DNA from: Acidobacteriota bacterium
GTDB taxonomy: Bacteria > Acidobacteriota > Vicinamibacteria > Vicinamibacterales > Vicinamibacteraceae
Assembly (NCBI GenBank): GCA_023429845.1
Contig: JAEZCY010000141.1
Location: 1 to 17,075, forward strand
Reading direction: 5' to 3'
Length of the DNA: 17,075 nt
A program made the translations under genes and the position numbers. This document shows positions 1 through 7,244 of this stretch, one piece after another. The notes under the pieces were generated by a model that searched no databases, had not been told where the DNA came from, and saw only the letters and a list, made by a program, of their open reading frames with translations. Position 1 is the stretch's first letter, and each line of letters opens with the position of its first letter.

Positions 1-38
1 GGGGCCCCGCCCCCCCCGCCGCCGAACTGCTCGACGGG
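1..38. other. G/C-tract intergenic end downstream of permease gene
   Basis: Short non-coding edge beyond the stop of the permease gene. It opens with GGGGCCCC and holds a run of eight C (positions 10-17), which is a G8 run on the transcribed minus strand with further G runs nearby. No stem with a U-tract is visible, so I do not call a terminator. The region is cut by the window edge. Confidence 0.4.
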
Positions 39-2720
39 CTACTCGCGGAGCGCCACGGCAGGATGGGTGCGCGCGGCACGCCAAGCGGGTATGGCGCCGG
101 CGATGCCACCGGTCACCAGGAGGACGGCCGCGCCGCCGGCGAGCGTGACGGGGTCGTTCGGCTCCAGCCCGTGAAGCAGGACGCGCACCGCCTCCCCGGC
201 CCACAGCGACAAGCCGACGCCCAGCACGATGCCCGCGGCGACGAGCGCCGCGACACGGGCCAGCACCAGGCGCAGCACCCGCGGCGGTGTGGCGCCCAAT
301 GCCAGTCGGACGCCGATTTCGCTGCGTCGCCGGCTGACCGTGTAGGCCGTCACGCCGTACAGGCCGACGACCGCGAGCAGCAGTGCCAGCCCGCCGAACA
401 GGCCGGCCACGGCGGCCACCAGTCGTTCCTGTGTCAAGGCGGTCCTCACAAACGCCTGATGAGCGAAGACACTCGCCGTCGTGCGCGCGTCTGCCGCCTC
501 GAGGGCCTGCCGCACCGGACCCACGAGCGTGTCGGCGTCGCCGGCACGCGCTCGCGCGCCGATGGTGATCGAGTCCCTGATCAACCCGTTGACCTGCCAG
601 AGCGGGATGAACGCCGTTGGCTCGACGTCACGACGAGGATGGCTGACCGTGTCGGCAACCACCCCTATGATCTCGCGGTAGTGCCCGTACGTATCGGGTC
701 GTCCGTGCACTCCGGAGCGCACACGCCGCCCGACGGCCGGTCCCCCGCCAAGGAAGCGTCGAACGAACGCATCGTTCACGATCATCACAGCAGGCGCCGC
801 GGCCGTGTCGGCGACCGAGAAGTCTCGCCCGTCGTGCATCTCGACGCCGTAGGTGGTGAAGAAGCCATCGGTGACGCCGTTCATCGACGTCAGCCGATGC
901 CGCGCATCTCCGCCAACGTCGGTGCCGTCCACGTCCACGACGGCGGAGCTCCACCCGGCACCGGAGACGGGCGCAATGAAGGCCAGCGACGCCTCGGCGA
1001 CGCCCGGCACCGCTGCGACGATGTGTCGCAGACGCTCGAAGAGTTCGGCCTGCTCGTCGGTCGGGAGGGTGTCGGGCTGCATCGAGACGGCCGCCACGAC
1101 GACACGTTCGCTCGCGAGCCCCAGTGGTCGGTTCGCGAGCTTCGTGAACGTGCCGACGAGCAGCCCCGCGAGCACGACGAGGACGAGCGACGCAGCGATC
1201 TGGCCCAGTACGAGTGCCTGCCCGAGCCCGTGCGATCGGTCGCCCATGACCGTTCGGGCCCGCTCCTTGATGGCGTCGGCTGGCTCCAGCTGCGTGGCAC
1301 GCAGCGCGGGCAGCACCGCGAAGAGTGGCGTGACGACGGCCGCCACCGCGGCGGCAAACAGAGCGATGCGCCAGTCGAGTGCCACATCAAGCATCGCTGG
1401 TGCTGCCGTGGCGGAGAGCTGCGAGACGATCAGCCGTGCCGTCCATATCGCGAACATCAGTCCCGCCACGGCGCCCATGGCAGACAGGATGGCGCTCTCG
1501 ATGAGCAGCTGCTGCACGAGCCGTCGCCGTGGACCGCCCAGGGCGACGCGCACGGCCATCTCCGCGCGGCGGGCAGCCGTCCGCGCGAGCAGGAGGTTGG
1601 CGACGTTCGCGCACGTGATCAGGAGCACCACGACCGAGGCGCCCATCAGCACCCACAGCGCGTCGCGGTAACGGCCGCGAAGGACTGATCGTCCCTGCTC
1701 TGCGCTCACGACGCCCAGCGGTTCGCGCAGGTATTCCGGGTCCGGGGTGCGCGTCGCCTCGCGAATGGCTGGCTGCATGGCGCGCAGCGCGGCAGCCACC
1801 TGTGCCTCGGTTTGATCGGCTCGTCGTCGAATCAGGATGTTGATCCACCAAAAGCGGCGCTCGTCGAGCCTCGATTGAGAACCGCGTACGAGGGTTTCCG
1901 TGCCGAACGGAATGGCGATGCTGAACGACCGGCCCACCTCCGGCCCGAGAAACCCACGCGGAGTGACGCCGACGACGGTGTACGGCACGCGCTCCACGAT
2001 GACCGTGCGGCCCAGTACAGAAGGGTCGCGTCCGAAGGCCCGCGCCCAGTACGCATCGCTGATTACGGCGACAGGCCCCTGCGAACCGCCGCCGCGTCGA
2101 TCGTCGTCCTCGCCGATGGTGCGGCCGAGTGCGGGCGCAACACCCAGCAGCTCGAAGAACCCGCCACTCACGTAGAGCGTGGTCTCCCGCCGATTCGTGC
2201 CAGCGGCGTGCGTGACCATGTCGTCGTCGGTCCAGGCGCCGGCGCCGTCGAACTCGTCGGCGCGTGCTTTCACCTGTTCGAAGATGGGGTACGTCCAGGC
2301 GCCGCCGTCGAGCATCAGCAGGCGATCCGCGTGAGCCACGGGCAATGCGCGGAGCAGCAAGTGGTCGACGATGGAGAAGATCGCGCTGTTGGCGCCGATG
2401 CCGAGCGCCAGCGACAGGATGGCTGTTGTTGCAAACACTGGATTGCGCCGCAGCATCCGCAGCCCGACCCGTAGGTCCCGCGCGAGTCCATCCAGCCAGC
2501 CCAGCATGCGCTGCTCCCGAACCGCCTCCTGCACGGCCGTGACACTGCCAGTACGAGCGAGTACGCGACGACGTGCCTCTGCGGCATCCAGACCAGCAGC
2601 CATCTGCTCGTCCACCTGCAACGCGGCGAGGCTCTCCAGTTCTTCGCGCAGATCGGCGTCGTCCTGATCCCGCCCGAAGAGTCCGGCCACGCGGCGAGCC
2701 GCCACCCGAAGGCGCTTCAT
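39..2720 (-). CDS. ADOP-type duplicated MacB/FtsX ABC transporter permease
   Basis: 893-aa inner-membrane permease of the MacB/FtsX superfamily, in the form known as acidobacterial duplicated orphan permease (ADOP). Residues ~1-90 are the soluble ADOP prefix (DDADLREELESL, then AAEARRRVLARTGS, then RDLRVGLRMLRRNP). The first TM follows at ~97-117 (LALGIGANSAIFS). A MacB-like periplasmic core spans ~130-350 and a first FtsX module ~355-475 (CANVANLLLARTAARRAEMA). A second TM/core unit runs from ~500 to 760 and a last FtsX module ~765-885 (GLYGVTAYTVSRRRSEIGVR). The length is usual for the family. No ATPase subunit is encoded nearby, hence 'orphan'; the transported substrate is unknown. The ATG overlaps the padR stop by 4 bases (ATGA), so the two genes are translationally coupled. 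Homologues often take part in export or lipid/lipoprotein processes, but a specific role cannot be read here. Confidence 0.93.
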   Translation of the reverse strand: MKRLRVAARRVAGLFGRDQDDADLREELESLAALQVDEQMAAGLDAAEARRRVLARTGSVTAVQEAVREQRMLGWLDGLARDLRVGLRMLRRNPVFATTAILSLALGIGANSAIFSIVDHLLLRALPVAHADRLLMLDGGAWTYPIFEQVKARADEFDGAGAWTDDDMVTHAAGTNRRETTLYVSGGFFELLGVAPALGRTIGEDDDRRGGGSQGPVAVISDAYWARAFGRDPSVLGRTVIVERVPYTVVGVTPRGFLGPEVGRSFSIAIPFGTETLVRGSQSRLDERRFWWINILIRRRADQTEAQVAAALRAMQPAIREATRTPDPEYLREPLGVVSAEQGRSVLRGRYRDALWVLMGASVVVLLITCANVANLLLARTAARRAEMAVRVALGGPRRRLVQQLLIESAILSAMGAVAGLMFAIWTARLIVSQLSATAAPAMLDVALDWRIALFAAAVAAVVTPLFAVLPALRATQLEPADAIKERARTVMGDRSHGLGQALVLGQIAASLVLVVLAGLLVGTFTKLANRPLGLASERVVVAAVSMQPDTLPTDEQAELFERLRHIVAAVPGVAEASLAFIAPVSGAGWSSAVVDVDGTDVGGDARHRLTSMNGVTDGFFTTYGVEMHDGRDFSVADTAAAPAVMIVNDAFVRRFLGGGPAVGRRVRSGVHGRPDTYGHYREIIGVVADTVSHPRRDVEPTAFIPLWQVNGLIRDSITIGARARAGDADTLVGPVRQALEAADARTTASVFAHQAFVRTALTQERLVAAVAGLFGGLALLLAVVGLYGVTAYTVSRRRSEIGVRLALGATPPRVLRLVLARVAALVAAGIVLGVGLSLWAGEAVRVLLHGLEPNDPVTLAGGAAVLLVTGGIAGAIPAWRAARTHPAVALRE

Positions 2721-3058
2721 GCCTCACCGCCTTCGCCGAGGAAGCGAGCCATGATCGCGGTCGTCTGTGACCACTCCCGTGACGCGCGTGCCATCTCGGC
2801 CCGGCCACTGCGCGTCAGCGTGTAGAACTTTGCGCGGCGGCCGTTGTCGGAGACACCCCACTCGGAGGCGACCGACCCTTCCTGCTCGAGCTTGAGCAAC
2901 GCAGGATGCAGCGTGCCGTAGTTGACCGACAGCTGGTCGTCGCTGATCTGCTCGATGCGCCGGGCGATGCCGTAGCCGTGCTGCGGCCCGAGCGTGTCGA
3001 GGGTCCGCAGGATCATCAAGGCGAGAGTGCCCTGCCAGACGTCGGTCTTGCTGCCCAT
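2717..3058 (-). CDS. PadR-family transcriptional regulator (acidobacterial ADOP-linked type)
   Basis: 113-aa cytoplasmic DNA-binding repressor. The winged helix-turn-helix is visible at ~11-85: LALMILRTLDTLGPQHGYGI, then the recognition helix around VNYGTLHPALLKLEQEG (~46-62), then the wing RRAKFYTLTRSGR. The short C-terminal helix is typical of small PadR proteins. The ATG has a good Shine-Dalgarno (AGGAG, plus-strand CTCCT at 3064-3068, 5-nt spacer). The gene is first in an operon with the permease (4-base overlap), the standard arrangement for this regulator family in Acidobacteria. It probably represses its own operon, because an inverted repeat overlaps the -10 box just upstream. The ligand is unknown. 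Confidence 0.93.
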   Translation of the reverse strand: MGSKTDVWQGTLALMILRTLDTLGPQHGYGIARRIEQISDDQLSVNYGTLHPALLKLEQEGSVASEWGVSDNGRRAKFYTLTRSGRAEMARASREWSQTTAIMARFLGEGGEA

Positions 3059-3076
3059 CGTGTCTCCTATGGCGTT

Positions 3077-3108
3077 CCCATACTACGCGTGCTCGTATGG
3101 GTACGCAA
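3077..3108 (-). promoter_or_regulatory. padR-ADOP promoter with overlapping inverted-repeat operator candidate
   Basis: Read on the minus strand, TTGCGT (plus 3103-3108) and TAGTAT (plus 3080-3085) are separated by exactly 17 nt, a good sigma70-like promoter for the padR operon. A perfect 7-bp inverted repeat CCCATAC / GTATGGG (3077-3083 and 3095-3101, 11-nt spacer) covers the -10 box and part of the spacer. PadR dimers bind dyads of about this spacing, so I infer autorepression. The boxes and dyad are directly seen; the binding is inferred. Confidence 0.55.
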
Positions 3109-3158
3109 TAGGAGTGGTCGGGGTCCCGACAGCTCCGCGACTGGGGTGTGGAGCCTGC

Positions 3159-3179
3159 CCGCCGGGCAAGGCCCGGCGG
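3159..3179. repeat. Perfect 9-bp GC hairpin
   Basis: CCGCCGGGC (3159-3167), loop AAG, GCCCGGCGG (3171-3179): a 9-bp perfect stem with a 3-nt loop. There is no T-tract on either side, so it is not a classical intrinsic terminator. It may be a REP-like palindrome leading into the tandem repeat, or it may stop transcripts from the deacetylase gene in a U-tract-independent way. Confidence 0.6.
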
Positions 3180-3261
3180 CTACGAACCTCAGCGTGAACC
3201 CCGGGCGGCTGCAAACCTGAGCGTGAACGCCGGGCGGCGACCAACGCTCGGGCGCAACGCC
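3175..3261. repeat. Degenerate 29-bp tandem repeat, three units
   Basis: Three units with an exact 29-bp period begin at 3175, 3204 and 3233, each starting GGCGGC. Units 1 and 2 agree closely (GGCGGCTACGAACCTCAGCG versus GGCGGCTGCAAACCTGAGCG, then TGAAC). Unit 3 is more diverged but keeps GGCGGC, CCAACG and the CAACGCC end. The repeat is non-coding and directly adjoins the hairpin. It resembles a dispersed intergenic repeat more than a CRISPR, as there are no unique spacers. Confidence 0.65.
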
Positions 3262-3381
3262 GCAGGCCGTTACGTAGGCGTCGAGCCCGGGTCCACGAAC
3301 GCGCCGCCGAACCTTCCGTGACGATCGGAGGAAGCCGCCTACGTACCTGGGTACGCGGCGCCGCACGCGGAGACGCTACCG

Positions 3382-4347
3382 CTACCGCTTCCGCTGGAGG
3401 TCCCGCAGCGGTCGCCAGCCGATCAGCTTCACCTGCCGCTGCTCGAGGAGCTGCTTCACTGACGCATCGTCCGTGAACAGGTGGTACTCCGTGTCGCGCT
3501 CCTCCCAGCTGTTGGTGATGTGCTGCATCTCCTCGCCGGCAACGGCCGGGTGGATGTACAGCTCGGTCACGCCAGGCTTCAGCTCGGAGATCATGCGCTT
3601 CCAGTAGACGTCCACAGCTTCGCCGGGCTTCTTCTGCTGGTGAATCAGGTAGTCGGGATACACGGTGCCGTCGGTATCGAGTTCGCCGCGAAGGTGGCCG
3701 CCGCCCATCCTGGCGAGCAGGTCCTGGTTACCCATGCGAATCGGCAGGTCGAACTCCTTCGCGAGCTGGCGGTACACCTGGTGATAGCGCATGTCGTACT
3801 GCAGCGCCCCCATGTGCGAATCCAGGTGCGTGATGTCGATGCCCGACGCCTGTGCCTTCCTGACCTGCGCGCGTGCCTCGGCGAGCGCCTCTTCGGGCGT
3901 GGCGTTCTTGTAGACGCCCTCGAGGTCGGGCCAGAGGTATCCCTGCGGCGTGACGAGTCCGGGCACGAGGTGCTTGCTCGCGACCGGGCCCCACTTGTAG
4001 ACCTTCCACTCGCTCGTGTGCGTGAGGTGGAGGCCGAAGTCGGCCCTCGGATTGGCGCGCGCGTACGTCGCGATCTCCTCGAACCACGGGCAGGGCACCA
4101 TGATCGACCCCGCCGTGATCAGACCCTTTTCCATCCCGTTACGCGTCGCCACGTTTGCCGCATGACTCATGCCTACGTCGTCCGCGTTGACGATGAGCAG
4201 GATGTCGGTCGGCTGGTAGCCGAGCCGTTCGGCGAGTGACGACGGCGCCGCAGGCGGCTTGCCCTGCGCTTGCGCGCCGGGACGCGTCGTAGTGAGGAAC
4301 AGGATGGCGAGCAGAGCTCCCACGAGCAGCAGCAGCGTTCGACGCAT
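3382..4347 (-). CDS. Exported YdjC/ChbG-family polysaccharide deacetylase
   Basis: 321 aa from the ATG at 4347. A Sec signal peptide is clear: MRRT, a hydrophobic stretch LLLLVGALLAILFL, then a small-residue cleavage region near GAQAQ (~25-28), so the enzyme is periplasmic or secreted. The YdjC/ChbG/HpnK fold is shown by LLIVNADDVGMS (D56/D57), FGLHLTH (H107) and THLDSHMG (H174, D176, H178), which supply the metal and catalytic residues, and by LYIHPA (H266). Family members hydrolyse N-acetyl groups of chito-oligosaccharides or related amino sugars; the exact substrate here is unknown. An upstream in-frame TTG (4356) would add three residues. I prefer the ATG because a -10-like TAGATT ends 7 nt before it and overlaps the TTG codon. 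The gene stands 118+ bases from the cytochrome operon and is probably separately transcribed. Confidence 0.88.
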   Translation of the reverse strand: MRRTLLLLVGALLAILFLTTTRPGAQAQGKPPAAPSSLAERLGYQPTDILLIVNADDVGMSHAANVATRNGMEKGLITAGSIMVPCPWFEEIATYARANPRADFGLHLTHTSEWKVYKWGPVASKHLVPGLVTPQGYLWPDLEGVYKNATPEEALAEARAQVRKAQASGIDITHLDSHMGALQYDMRYHQVYRQLAKEFDLPIRMGNQDLLARMGGGHLRGELDTDGTVYPDYLIHQQKKPGEAVDVYWKRMISELKPGVTELYIHPAVAGEEMQHITNSWEERDTEYHLFTDDASVKQLLEQRQVKLIGWRPLRDLQRKR

Positions 4348-4354
4348 GCCACAC

Positions 4355-4360
4355 AATCTA
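4355..4360 (-). promoter_or_regulatory. -10-like box close to deacetylase ATG (leaderless candidate)
   Basis: The minus strand reads TAGATT, then 7 nt, then ATG (4347). No Shine-Dalgarno is visible upstream of this start. This spacing is what a leaderless mRNA needs. The matching -35 position (TACCGG, 17 nt upstream) is poor, so confidence is low. Confidence 0.3.
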
Positions 4361-4474
4361 GCTCAGCACCCCTGGAGCCGGTAGGGACCCTCGCCGAGGC
4401 GTCCATCTCCGCGGGCTCCGGGCACGGTCATGGACGCGTCGTCGACGCCGCCAGACTCCGGCACCAGTGTGTTC

Positions 4475-5926
4475 TCACAGCGTCTTCAGGTACTCGAGCA
4501 GTGCGAGCTTGTCGCGCTCGGGCAGGGTGGTTCCGTATGCATGCCCCTGGTTGCCATTGCCACGCAGCGACGTGTCGTACTGCACGCCTTCGCGTTCCGC
4601 ATCGGCGCCTCGGCTCACGAAGCCGACGCGCTCCCAGTCGTACACGTCGTACGCTCGGTAGAACCTGTCTGGGCGTTCCTCCGGGAAGAGGAGCGCGCGA
4701 AGATCCGGCACCGACCCGTTGTGCAGGTACGGGGCCCGCAGCCACAGACCGTCGAGCGGCATGTTGGCGTAGCCCGCGGTCTTGCGGAAGTGGGCGAACC
4801 GCCACGGCCTGCCCTCGCCGATGGTGTTCATGCCTTTGGCCAGGTTGGCCGTGAAGGAGTCGAGCCGGCCGCGATCGGTCCCCACATCCTCGATCGGAGT
4901 CACCTGGCCCACCTTCGCGCCGTCGATGGCGTGGCACGTGGCGCACACCGACGCATACACGGTCGCTCCCTGCGCGGCGCGCGCCTCGTCGATCCGCGTG
5001 GCCGGGTAGCGAGGCGCAGGGAAGTCGAGCGCCCACTCCTCGATGCGCTGCATCGACGCAAGGTCGAGCGTCTTCGGTGTGGCGCCGGCGCCGATCGCCG
5101 CGCTCTTGTTGCGCTCCTCGACGCGGTCGTTGTTGCCGTCCCAGTGGAGCCACAGCCCCTGCCGCGGCCGCTGGTTCCAGAGCGACGGCAGGTCCACGGT
5201 GCCCACCGCGTGATCGATCGGCTGCTTCAGCAGCACCTTGTACGGATTGAAGGTATCGACACGCCCCGGCCCGAACGCCGGACGACTGGCAAACCAGGCA
5301 TTGTCGCGAGCCCGCTCGCGGATGCCGTCGCGTGCCGCGCGCACCACGAACAGCCTGTACGCCACGCGCGAGAAGAACCCGAAGTCGGGGTTCGCCTCTC
5401 GGATGGCGGCGATCATGCGTCCCGTCTCGAAGGCCGGGCTTCCGGCGCACGCCGTGAGAAAGTTCGCATAGGCCTGCAGGTCCATCTGGTTTGCAGGCAT
5501 GCCGACGACGATCCGGCGCGGCGCGTCGATGGTGTCGCGCACCGTGCCGACGTGACAGGTGGCGCAGTTCAGCCCGACGCGGTCGCCGCCACCCGGTCGA
5601 TACGACGTGCCGATGGGCCGCCCGTGATCGCGTGCTTCGCTGATGAAGCCGATCCGTTGGTAGCCGGTGCCTGGCCGCTCGGGCAGGTGTTCCTCGCACA
5701 CGTCGGGCAACACGCGCCAGATCCAGTACGGAATGCCGGAGTTTTCCTCGGCGCCGATCGACCCGTACTTGAAGTGCTCGACGATGTCGGGAAAAGAGGC
5801 GCCGTCCGGTCGCGCGGGTCCGGCAGCGCGCAGGCACACGGTGGCGGCCAGGAGGGTCGCCGCGATGACGATCGCGCGGCGCGGCTCACCGGCCTGACCT
5901 GGACGCGCCGGGCTGTTCGGTCGCAT
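4475..5926 (-). CDS. Di-haem cytochrome c, RoxA/cytochrome-c-peroxidase superfamily (short form)
   Basis: 483 aa. The N-terminus (RR at 16-17, then AIVIAATLLAATVCL) is an export signal, consistent with periplasmic haem attachment. There are two CxxCH motifs: CATCH at 121-125 (LNCATCHVGT) and CATCH at 328-332 (VCATCHAIDG). The C-terminal cytochrome domain has NMPLDGLWLRAPYLHNGS (388-405), the signature of di-haem peroxidase/RoxA-type second domains, with M389 a possible distal ligand. LWLHWDGNN (258-266) between the haem sites is also typical. The gene is third in a minus-strand operon, beginning 5 nt after the oxidoreductase stop, with no strong ribosome site, so it is probably translationally coupled. 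It probably acts as an electron carrier or oxidase partner of the larger cytochrome encoded first in the operon; the exact reaction is unknown. Confidence 0.85.
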   Translation of the reverse strand: MRPNSPARPGQAGEPRRAIVIAATLLAATVCLRAAGPARPDGASFPDIVEHFKYGSIGAEENSGIPYWIWRVLPDVCEEHLPERPGTGYQRIGFISEARDHGRPIGTSYRPGGGDRVGLNCATCHVGTVRDTIDAPRRIVVGMPANQMDLQAYANFLTACAGSPAFETGRMIAAIREANPDFGFFSRVAYRLFVVRAARDGIRERARDNAWFASRPAFGPGRVDTFNPYKVLLKQPIDHAVGTVDLPSLWNQRPRQGLWLHWDGNNDRVEERNKSAAIGAGATPKTLDLASMQRIEEWALDFPAPRYPATRIDEARAAQGATVYASVCATCHAIDGAKVGQVTPIEDVGTDRGRLDSFTANLAKGMNTIGEGRPWRFAHFRKTAGYANMPLDGLWLRAPYLHNGSVPDLRALLFPEERPDRFYRAYDVYDWERVGFVSRGADAEREGVQYDTSLRGNGNQGHAYGTTLPERDKLALLEYLKTL

Positions 5927-5931
5927 GGCGT

Positions 5932-7242
5932 TCAGACGAAGGGCGCCGGTTCGAACACGGACATGATCGTGGCGACCATCGCCTCATGCGACGGGAACCG
6001 CGATACGTCGTAGCAGCCGAGCGGATTCTCCACAGCGTTCACCAGACACCTGTTGCAGTAGGTGCACGGCACCGCCGGCCGGCCGATGCCGTTGGCGAAC
6101 TGCTGCACGAGATCGTTGTTGGCGATGAGCGGACGGGCGATGGTCACGGCATCGCAGAACTGCTGCCGGATTGCCTCCCGGATGATCTCGGCGGTCTGGA
6201 ACCCGCCCGTACACAGCACGGGCACGTTGACCACGGCCTTGATCGCCTTGGCGGCCGGCAGGTTGATGCCCTCGATGCGGTCGCCTCGCGCCTCCTTCCA
6301 TCGACGCTCGAACAGCCGCTGCGTGGGCTCGAACCGGAACAGCAGGTAGTTGCGCAGCGCGTGGCTGCCGCTCGACAGCAGCTGGTCGTACGTCTTGACC
6401 AGTTCGTCTACCGGGAAGTCGCCGGGCGGGTTCCGCGGATGCGGGAAGTACGAGCCGCTCGACACGTGGATGGCGTCCACGCCGGCCTCGTCGAGCCAAC
6501 GGCATACCTGCACGGTGTCGGCCACCGTGTTGCCTGGCGCCTCGTCGTCGTCGATGGCGTCGTTGTGGTCTTCGGCGCTGATCTTCACCTGCAGGTGGAA
6601 GTCCGCTCCAACCTCGGCGCGGATTGCCGCGACGACCTCGAGCAGGAACCTGGCGCGCTGCGCCAGCGGCCCGCCGTACTCGTCGGTGCGATCGTTGATG
6701 GCGGAGCTCAGGAACTGCGTGAACAGGTACCCGTTGGCGGCGTGCAGTTCCACGCCGTCCAGGCCGGCCTGGCGCGCCCGCCGCGCGCCCGCTGCGAAGG
6801 CGCTCACGGTCTCGGCGATTTCCGCATGTGTCATGGCACGGCAGGGGAAGCCGTGCAGTGGCTCGTCACGTTCAGTGGCGCTCAGCGCCTCCGCATACTC
6901 GATCCCGGGGACGTCCCGCTGGCGTCCAGCGTGCGACAGCTGAAGGATGAAGCGACAGTCGTGCGCGTGCACCGCGTGCCCGAGCGCGCGCCAGAACGGG
7001 ATGCACTCGTCGCGGTGGATGGTGGCGTAGTTCGGCACGATACGGCCGCGGATGGTGACGGGCACGAACGACGAGACGATGGCACCCACGCCGCCGCGGG
7101 CGAACTTGGTCTCCCAGTTGATCCGGGCCTGGTTCCCGGAGCCGTCGTAGTTGTCGAAACGCCCTGACACGTTGGACCGGAAGATCCGGTTCTTCACCGT
7201 CAGGTTTCGAAACGTCAGCGGTTCGAAGATCGGGTCGGCCAT
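5932..7242 (-). CDS. NADH:flavin oxidoreductase / old yellow enzyme-like, with Fe-S cysteines
   Basis: 436-aa cytosolic FMN enzyme with a TIM barrel. Visible family motifs are FEPLTFRNLTVKNRIFRS (N-terminal barrel strand, ~6-23), LQLSHAGRQ (~100-108), GVELHAANGYLFTQFLSS (163-180, catalytic/FMN region), DEYGG (187-191) and VLCTGGF (342-348, FMN phosphate). The C-terminus carries C393-x2-C396-x2-C399-x10-C410, the [4Fe-4S] cysteine set of the dienoyl-CoA reductase/trimethylamine dehydrogenase branch. The FAD/NAD(P)H-binding half of those ~650-730-aa enzymes is absent. Such enzymes reduce activated C=C bonds or demethylate/oxidise amines. The start at 7242 was chosen because homology begins exactly there (MADPIFEPLT) and it lies 2 nt after the upstream cytochrome stop; the longer open frame upstream is antisense-like noise. 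Confidence 0.9.
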   Translation of the reverse strand: MADPIFEPLTFRNLTVKNRIFRSNVSGRFDNYDGSGNQARINWETKFARGGVGAIVSSFVPVTIRGRIVPNYATIHRDECIPFWRALGHAVHAHDCRFILQLSHAGRQRDVPGIEYAEALSATERDEPLHGFPCRAMTHAEIAETVSAFAAGARRARQAGLDGVELHAANGYLFTQFLSSAINDRTDEYGGPLAQRARFLLEVVAAIRAEVGADFHLQVKISAEDHNDAIDDDEAPGNTVADTVQVCRWLDEAGVDAIHVSSGSYFPHPRNPPGDFPVDELVKTYDQLLSSGSHALRNYLLFRFEPTQRLFERRWKEARGDRIEGINLPAAKAIKAVVNVPVLCTGGFQTAEIIREAIRQQFCDAVTIARPLIANNDLVQQFANGIGRPAVPCTYCNRCLVNAVENPLGCYDVSRFPSHEAMVATIMSVFEPAPFV

Positions 7243-7244
7243 CG

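Larger units (their letters stand above)
3109..3381. other. Non-coding stretch between padR promoter and deacetylase gene
   Basis: No convincing gene is present. The open frame on the minus strand here is built across tandem repeats and has no family resemblance. The stretch holds a GC hairpin (3159-3179), a degenerate 29-bp tandem repeat (3175-3261) and a spaced 10-bp inverted repeat TACGTAGGCG / CGCCTACGTA (3271-3280 and 3336-3345). It lies downstream of the deacetylase gene and upstream of padR, so terminator-like structures are plausible. Confidence 0.6.

Noticed and set aside
63..1688. 541-codon plus-strand open frame antisense to the permease
   Set aside because: Low-complexity R/D/H/G-rich translation with no domain, opposite a clear ADOP permease.
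3175..3261. CRISPR-like array (29-bp period)
   Set aside because: The 29-bp units abut directly without unique spacers, there are only three, and no cas genes are present.
3067..3366. 99-codon minus-strand open frame in the intergenic region
   Set aside because: It spans the 29-bp tandem repeats, the hairpin and the padR promoter, and its product resembles nothing.
4436..4448. GCGTCG-T-CGACGC palindrome downstream of the cytochrome gene as a terminator
   Set aside because: A one-nucleotide loop cannot form and there is no T-tract; it is a short chance palindrome in GC-rich sequence.
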